This document shows, piece after piece, positions 17,388-21,482 of a stretch of 21,482 bases of DNA. The stretch covers positions 1 to 21,482 of the forward strand of contig JADKKC010000055.1 of the NCBI GenBank assembly GCA_016720685.1, read 5' to 3'. The DNA comes from Zoogloea sp. (GTDB lineage: Bacteria > Pseudomonadota > Gammaproteobacteria > Burkholderiales > Rhodocyclaceae). Each line of letters begins with the position of its first letter. The stretch's first letter is position 1. The notes below the pieces were generated by a model. The model was not told the DNA's origin, did not search any database, and saw nothing but the letters and a program-made list of their open reading frames with translations. Both the position numbers and the translations under genes were made by a program.

Positions 17388-17792
17388 TCAGCGCGTCTTG
17401 AAGCTTTCGGGGATCGGCCTCGGGGCCAGTTTTTCGGCGGCGACTTCAAGTGCGTAGAGGGTGCCACCGGTGACCAGCCAGGCGTTGACCCAGTCGGGCT
17501 TCGGGCCAACGCCGGACCAGGTCAGGGCGCGATTTGATGGATGCATGTAGCGGATGCTCTGCGCAGCGGCTTCGCGGGCGAGGCGTTCTGCTTCGGCGGC
17601 CCGGGCTGCGCGCTCGGCTTCTGCCGCGGCTTCTTTCGCTGCCGCTTCGGCCCGTTCGGCCTCGGCCGTGGCGTCCTCGACTGCCCGTCGTGCCCGCTCC
17701 TCTTCTTCCCGCTCGCGTTTGCCGATTTCGGATTTGATTTGCTCGGCGAGTGCTTCGAGCTGGGGGAGGTCGTAGGACTTCAGTTCGGTCAT
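17388..17792 (-). CDS. H-NS family nucleoid protein with extended Ala-rich helix
   Basis: 134 residues. The C-terminal DNA-binding motif is clear: YMHPSNRALTWSGVGPKPDW followed by VNAWLVTGGTL (82-112), the form seen in betaproteobacterial H-NS/BpH3 proteins, where the G-x-G/R-x-x-P loop enters the minor groove of AT-rich DNA. The N-terminus (LPQLEALAEQIKSEIGKRE) is the usual oligomerisation helix. Between them, about 32-78 is a continuous Ala/Glu/Arg helix, longer and more Ala-rich than in short family members, and a 22-residue tail follows the motif. The GVGPKP loop lacks the second basic residue often seen (GRGRKP), so DNA affinity may be altered. No Shine-Dalgarno is visible: the 14 nt before ATG 17792 are C-rich. 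Probable role: silencing of AT-rich genes. Confidence 0.88.
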   Translation of the reverse strand: MTELKSYDLPQLEALAEQIKSEIGKREREEEERARRAVEDATAEAERAEAAAKEAAAEAERAARAAEAERLAREAAAQSIRYMHPSNRALTWSGVGPKPDWVNAWLVTGGTLYALEVAAEKLAPRPIPESFKTR

Positions 17793-17911
17793 GGGGCGTG
17801 GGGGCTTGGGGCAGCAGGCTGACAGGGGGCAGGAGCGAACATATCAGGCTCTGCCGACGGCGAGGCGCCAGATTCTCGAAGCTTCGTTCCGGGTGTCACG
17901 TTTCGGCCGAT

Positions 17912-17940
17912 ATTTCAGCTGACAGGCCCGGTTTGTTCAA
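17912..17940 (-). promoter_or_regulatory. Possible promoter of the H-NS-like gene
   Basis: On the minus strand, TTGAAC (17940-17935), 17 nt, then TGAAAT (17917-17912). The -35 is good and the -10 matches at four of six positions. The start would be about 113 nt upstream of the coding region. Other AT-rich stretches nearby could serve instead. Confidence 0.35.
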
Positions 17941-18150
17941 GGACCGCCGAAAGGTGTTTTCCGGGTGTTCGTGACGGTAGCATCATCGACCCCCGCCATG
18001 CCATATCGCGGGGCAGGAAATTTTCAGATCCGGGATCCCCGGTGGGCCGGCGCCGCGACCCGCGGGACGCAGCGAGCGTATCGAGGGCCGGCTGGGCTGG
18101 CAGCGCTGCGGGCGTTTTCTTGGAGCGCGTCTTGCGATCCGTCAGCCGAC
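17941..18150. other. Spacer between H-NS promoter region and lysS terminator
   Basis: I see no supported gene. Short open frames on the plus strand (for example 17965-18210) are rich in Arg, Ala and Trp, have no SD, and run into the lysS terminator. Confidence 0.4.
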
Positions 18151-18187
18151 AAAAAAACCGCCAGGCCTATAAGCCGGGCGGGTTTTT
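18151..18187. terminator. Bidirectional Rho-independent terminator downstream of lysS
   Basis: CCGCCAGGC/GCCGGGCGG pair over nine positions with one A.G mismatch around a CTATAA loop. Seven A precede the stem and five T follow, so it can terminate on either strand. On the minus strand it lies 33 nt beyond the lysS stop and has a seven-T run. Confidence 0.88.
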
Positions 18188-18219
18188 CATTTCAGGCATC
18201 CGGGCGTTGAAAACGTCGC

Positions 18220-19725
<1,506 letters not shown>

Positions 19726-19852
19726 GTTGGGCTCTTCAATCAACGGAATCGGGGCGCGGCGTGGTCGCGGCAGCGTCAATGAAACGCTGCAAAGCCCTGA
19801 ATTTTGACACATCCGGCGTTGAACGTCGCGGCCTGGGCGGGGCAAAGCGGCC

Positions 19853-20953
19853 CTACAGGAAGATTTCGTCGATATCGGACTGGATCTGGGCCTGGCCGGC
19901 CGGGGTGTTGATGCGCAGCTTGCCGCTCATGATCAGCTCGTCGAAACCATTGGCCTGGTTGCGGCCGTTGTTCTTGGAGTAGTAGAGGGCTTCGTCGGCG
20001 CGGCCGAGAAGTTCGGCGGGCGACAGGCGCGGATCGATGCGGGCGAAGCCCAGCGAACAGGCCACGCGGCCGACCCGCGGGAAGTCGTGCCTTTCGACGT
20101 CCAAGCGAAAGCGGTCGAAAATGCTCTGGACGTGGTCTTCGGACACGTTGCGCAGCATGACGACGAATTCTTCGCCGCCAAAGCGGAACAGCTTGTCGTT
20201 GTTGCGAAAGCTCTGGCGCATCAGGTCTGCCACGCGCAGCAGCACTTCGTCGCCGAAAAGGTGGCCGAAGTTGTCGTTGATTTTCTTGAAGTGGTCGATG
20301 TCGACGACGCCGAGCCAGCAGGGCTGGGTGATGTTCTGGGCTTGCTCGCGCCTTTCCTGCGGGGCTTTGCGGGCCTGTTCGGCAAGCTCGGCGGCGGCGA
20401 TCAGGCGTTCGAAGTCGTCGTCGAAGGTTTTGCGGTTGAGCAGCCGGGTGAGGGTGTCGAGATTGGCGTATTCCCATTGCTGCTGCTGGTTTTCAAAGCA
20501 GCGCAGGAACACGCAGAGGGCGTTGCAATCGGCCTCGCAGGGTTGGGTCGGGGTGTGGATCTCGAGCACCCAGCGGGCCTGGCCAAGGGCGCCGACGGAG
20601 AAGGCGAGGCGCCACGTGTCATCTTCCTGCATGAGCGCGTGGCCGAAATCGGTGTGCAGGCAATTGGCCAGCAGCGGATCCACCGGCAGCCAGGATTGTC
20701 CGTCGCAGACGTCGTCCCAGTAGGTGTCGGTGCCGTCCGACACGCAGCAGCCGAGCAGGCCGACGGTGAGATCGGGCGGGGTGAAGCGCACCGCAAAGAG
20801 CAGGCCGTAGCTGCCATCCAGGAAGCGCATGGTGCATTCGGCCGCGGTGCGGAAAATCTCGCGCAGGTCCCGCGTGCGCGACAAGCGCTCGGCGCCGTCG
20901 AGGAGCTGGAGGAGGTGCGGTGACGACAGCGAAGATGCCTGGCGTAGGGACAT
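19853..20953 (-). CDS. GGDEF diguanylate cyclase with N-terminal GAF-like region
   Basis: 366 residues, no membrane segment or signal peptide, so cytoplasmic. The C-terminal GGDEF domain (about 164-335) has GVVDIDHFKKINDNFGH for GTP and metal binding and an intact G259-G-E-E-F263 active site, so it should make cyclic di-GMP from two GTP. R250-N-N-D253 five residues before the site is a complete RxxD inhibitory site, implying product feedback. The N-terminal 150 residues (LLDGAERLSRTRDLREIFRT and onward) look like a GAF-type sensor, with an unusual set of Cys (C69, C70, C83, C98, C139, C143, C147, C152) that might bind a ligand or sense redox; that is inference. The SD is weak. The start at ATG 20953 is the longest plausible. 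No EAL domain. Confidence 0.92.
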   Translation of the reverse strand: MSLRQASSLSSPHLLQLLDGAERLSRTRDLREIFRTAAECTMRFLDGSYGLLFAVRFTPPDLTVGLLGCCVSDGTDTYWDDVCDGQSWLPVDPLLANCLHTDFGHALMQEDDTWRLAFSVGALGQARWVLEIHTPTQPCEADCNALCVFLRCFENQQQQWEYANLDTLTRLLNRKTFDDDFERLIAAAELAEQARKAPQERREQAQNITQPCWLGVVDIDHFKKINDNFGHLFGDEVLLRVADLMRQSFRNNDKLFRFGGEEFVVMLRNVSEDHVQSIFDRFRLDVERHDFPRVGRVACSLGFARIDPRLSPAELLGRADEALYYSKNNGRNQANGFDELIMSGKLRINTPAGQAQIQSDIDEIFL

Positions 20954-21055
20954 GAGAAGTTGTGTCTGGGTGTGTCTTTGTCCAATAACGTCCGTTGCGG
21001 GGGAAACCTGAAGTTTACGTGGTGCTCCGACGGGGCCGGTTTCAGGGGCGCCAGA

Positions 21056-21077
21056 AAGCCGGATATGCGCCCGGCTT
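21056..21077 (-). terminator. Possible weak terminator after the partial ATPase gene
   Basis: On the minus strand a 7-bp perfect stem AAGCCGG/CCGGCTT with an 8-nt loop is followed by TCTGG, too short a T-run for a strong terminator. It starts 4 nt after the stop. The diguanylate cyclase gene follows 128 nt after that stop, so some readthrough is possible. Confidence 0.5.
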
Positions 21078-21080
21078 CAG

Positions 21081-21482
21081 TCACAATGCCCGCTGGATCA
21101 GCCCGATCGGCGGGGCCCAGTCGTCGCCGGGTTTTTTCTTGCGCGTGACCAGGGTGAGCTGGGCCGGGGCGAAGACGTTGGCGTTGTGGGTGACCGGCGT
21201 GGTGATGAGGTACTGGGCACGGGTGGCGCGGAGGAAGGTGCCGACACGGTCGATGTTGGCGATGTCGAGGTGGGCGAAGGGTTCGTCGATGAAGACGAAG
21301 CCGCCGGGACGCGCCTCGTCCATCAGGAGGGCGATGAGCAGGATCAGGGATTTCATGACCTGCTGGCCGCCCGAGGCTTCGCCGTCGTTGAGGCCGACGG
21401 CGCCCTTGCGGTCGAAGTCGAAGCGCACCTCGAGCCCGGCGGCGGACAGCAGGCGGTCGTCGTTGTCGAGCACTGGCACCGG
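21081..21482 (-). CDS. SMC/ABC-type ATPase, C-terminal fragment (cut by the window edge)
   Basis: The last 133 or so codons of a larger gene that enters from beyond position 21482. The visible part is the C-terminal half of an SMC/Rad50-like head: ABC signature ASGGQQVMKSLILLIALLMD, Walker B GGFVFIDEP with the catalytic Glu, then the D-loop AHLDIANI, then a His in the switch region (TTPVTHNANVF). Walker A and any coiled coil would be upstream and are not seen. Such proteins act in DNA repair or chromosome handling, but several unrelated ATP-binding families share this head, so the exact role is open. The GTG at 21479 is internal, not a start. Confidence 0.82.
   Translation of the reverse strand, partial: PVPVLDNDDRLLSAAGLEVRFDFDRKGAVGLNDGEASGGQQVMKSLILLIALLMDEARPGGFVFIDEPFAHLDIANIDRVGTFLRATRAQYLITTPVTHNANVFAPAQLTLVTRKKKPGDDWAPPIGLIQRAL

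Noticed and set aside
17965..18210. Small plus-strand frame between the H-NS gene and lysS
   Set aside because: No SD, composition of random GC-rich DNA, and it runs through the lysS terminator.

Overview
The window is high-GC chromosomal DNA from a betaproteobacterium, most likely of the Azoarcus/Thauera (Rhodocyclales) kind. That placement is an inference. It rests on a homodimeric-type pyruvate dehydrogenase E1, a two-lipoyl E2 and an E3 with its own N-terminal lipoyl domain, a BpH3-type H-NS protein, a DctS/DctR-like two-component pair, and GC-rich codon use. Most of the window is housekeeping; no CRISPR array, insertion sequence, prophage or origin was seen.

Layout. (1) 81-865, plus strand: a HepT/MntA (HEPN/MNT) toxin-antitoxin pair with a 4-nt overlap. 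(2) 7110-968, minus strand: the aceE-aceF-lpdA pyruvate dehydrogenase operon, with a good sigma70-type promoter, a leader hairpin and a strong terminator. Both aceF and lpdA carry an apparent one-base insertion that breaks the reading frame. (3) 8726-7506, minus: an orphan branched-chain-type periplasmic binding protein, divergent from (4) 8960-12326, plus: a membrane-bound triple-PAS histidine kinase and its overlapping FixJ/LuxR-type response regulator. (5) 12469-15981, plus: folD, purE, purK and a Sua5/YrdC gene, packed as one probable operon for one-carbon/purine metabolism and tRNA t6A synthesis. (6) 16039-16260: tRNA-Ala(CGC) and tRNA-Tyr(GUA) behind a stable-RNA-type promoter and ending in an intrinsic terminator. 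(7) 16569-17297, plus: an exported TPR protein of unknown role. (8) 17792-17388, minus: an H-NS-like protein with a long Ala-rich helix. (9) 19725-18220, minus: lysS with a bidirectional terminator; 20953-19853, minus: a diguanylate cyclase. (10) 21482-21081, minus: the C-terminal end of an SMC/ABC-type ATPase that continues past the window.

The PDH operon supplies acetyl-CoA, and folD-purE-purK feed purine synthesis. The kinase, its regulator and the orphan binding protein look like a nutrient-sensing module. The observations most worth a second look are the binding-protein/kinase arrangement, the paired frameshifts in the PDH operon, the HepT/MntA pair, the TPR protein with conserved-looking Cys/His motifs, and the long-helix H-NS variant. 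I did not find a clear new multi-gene system.
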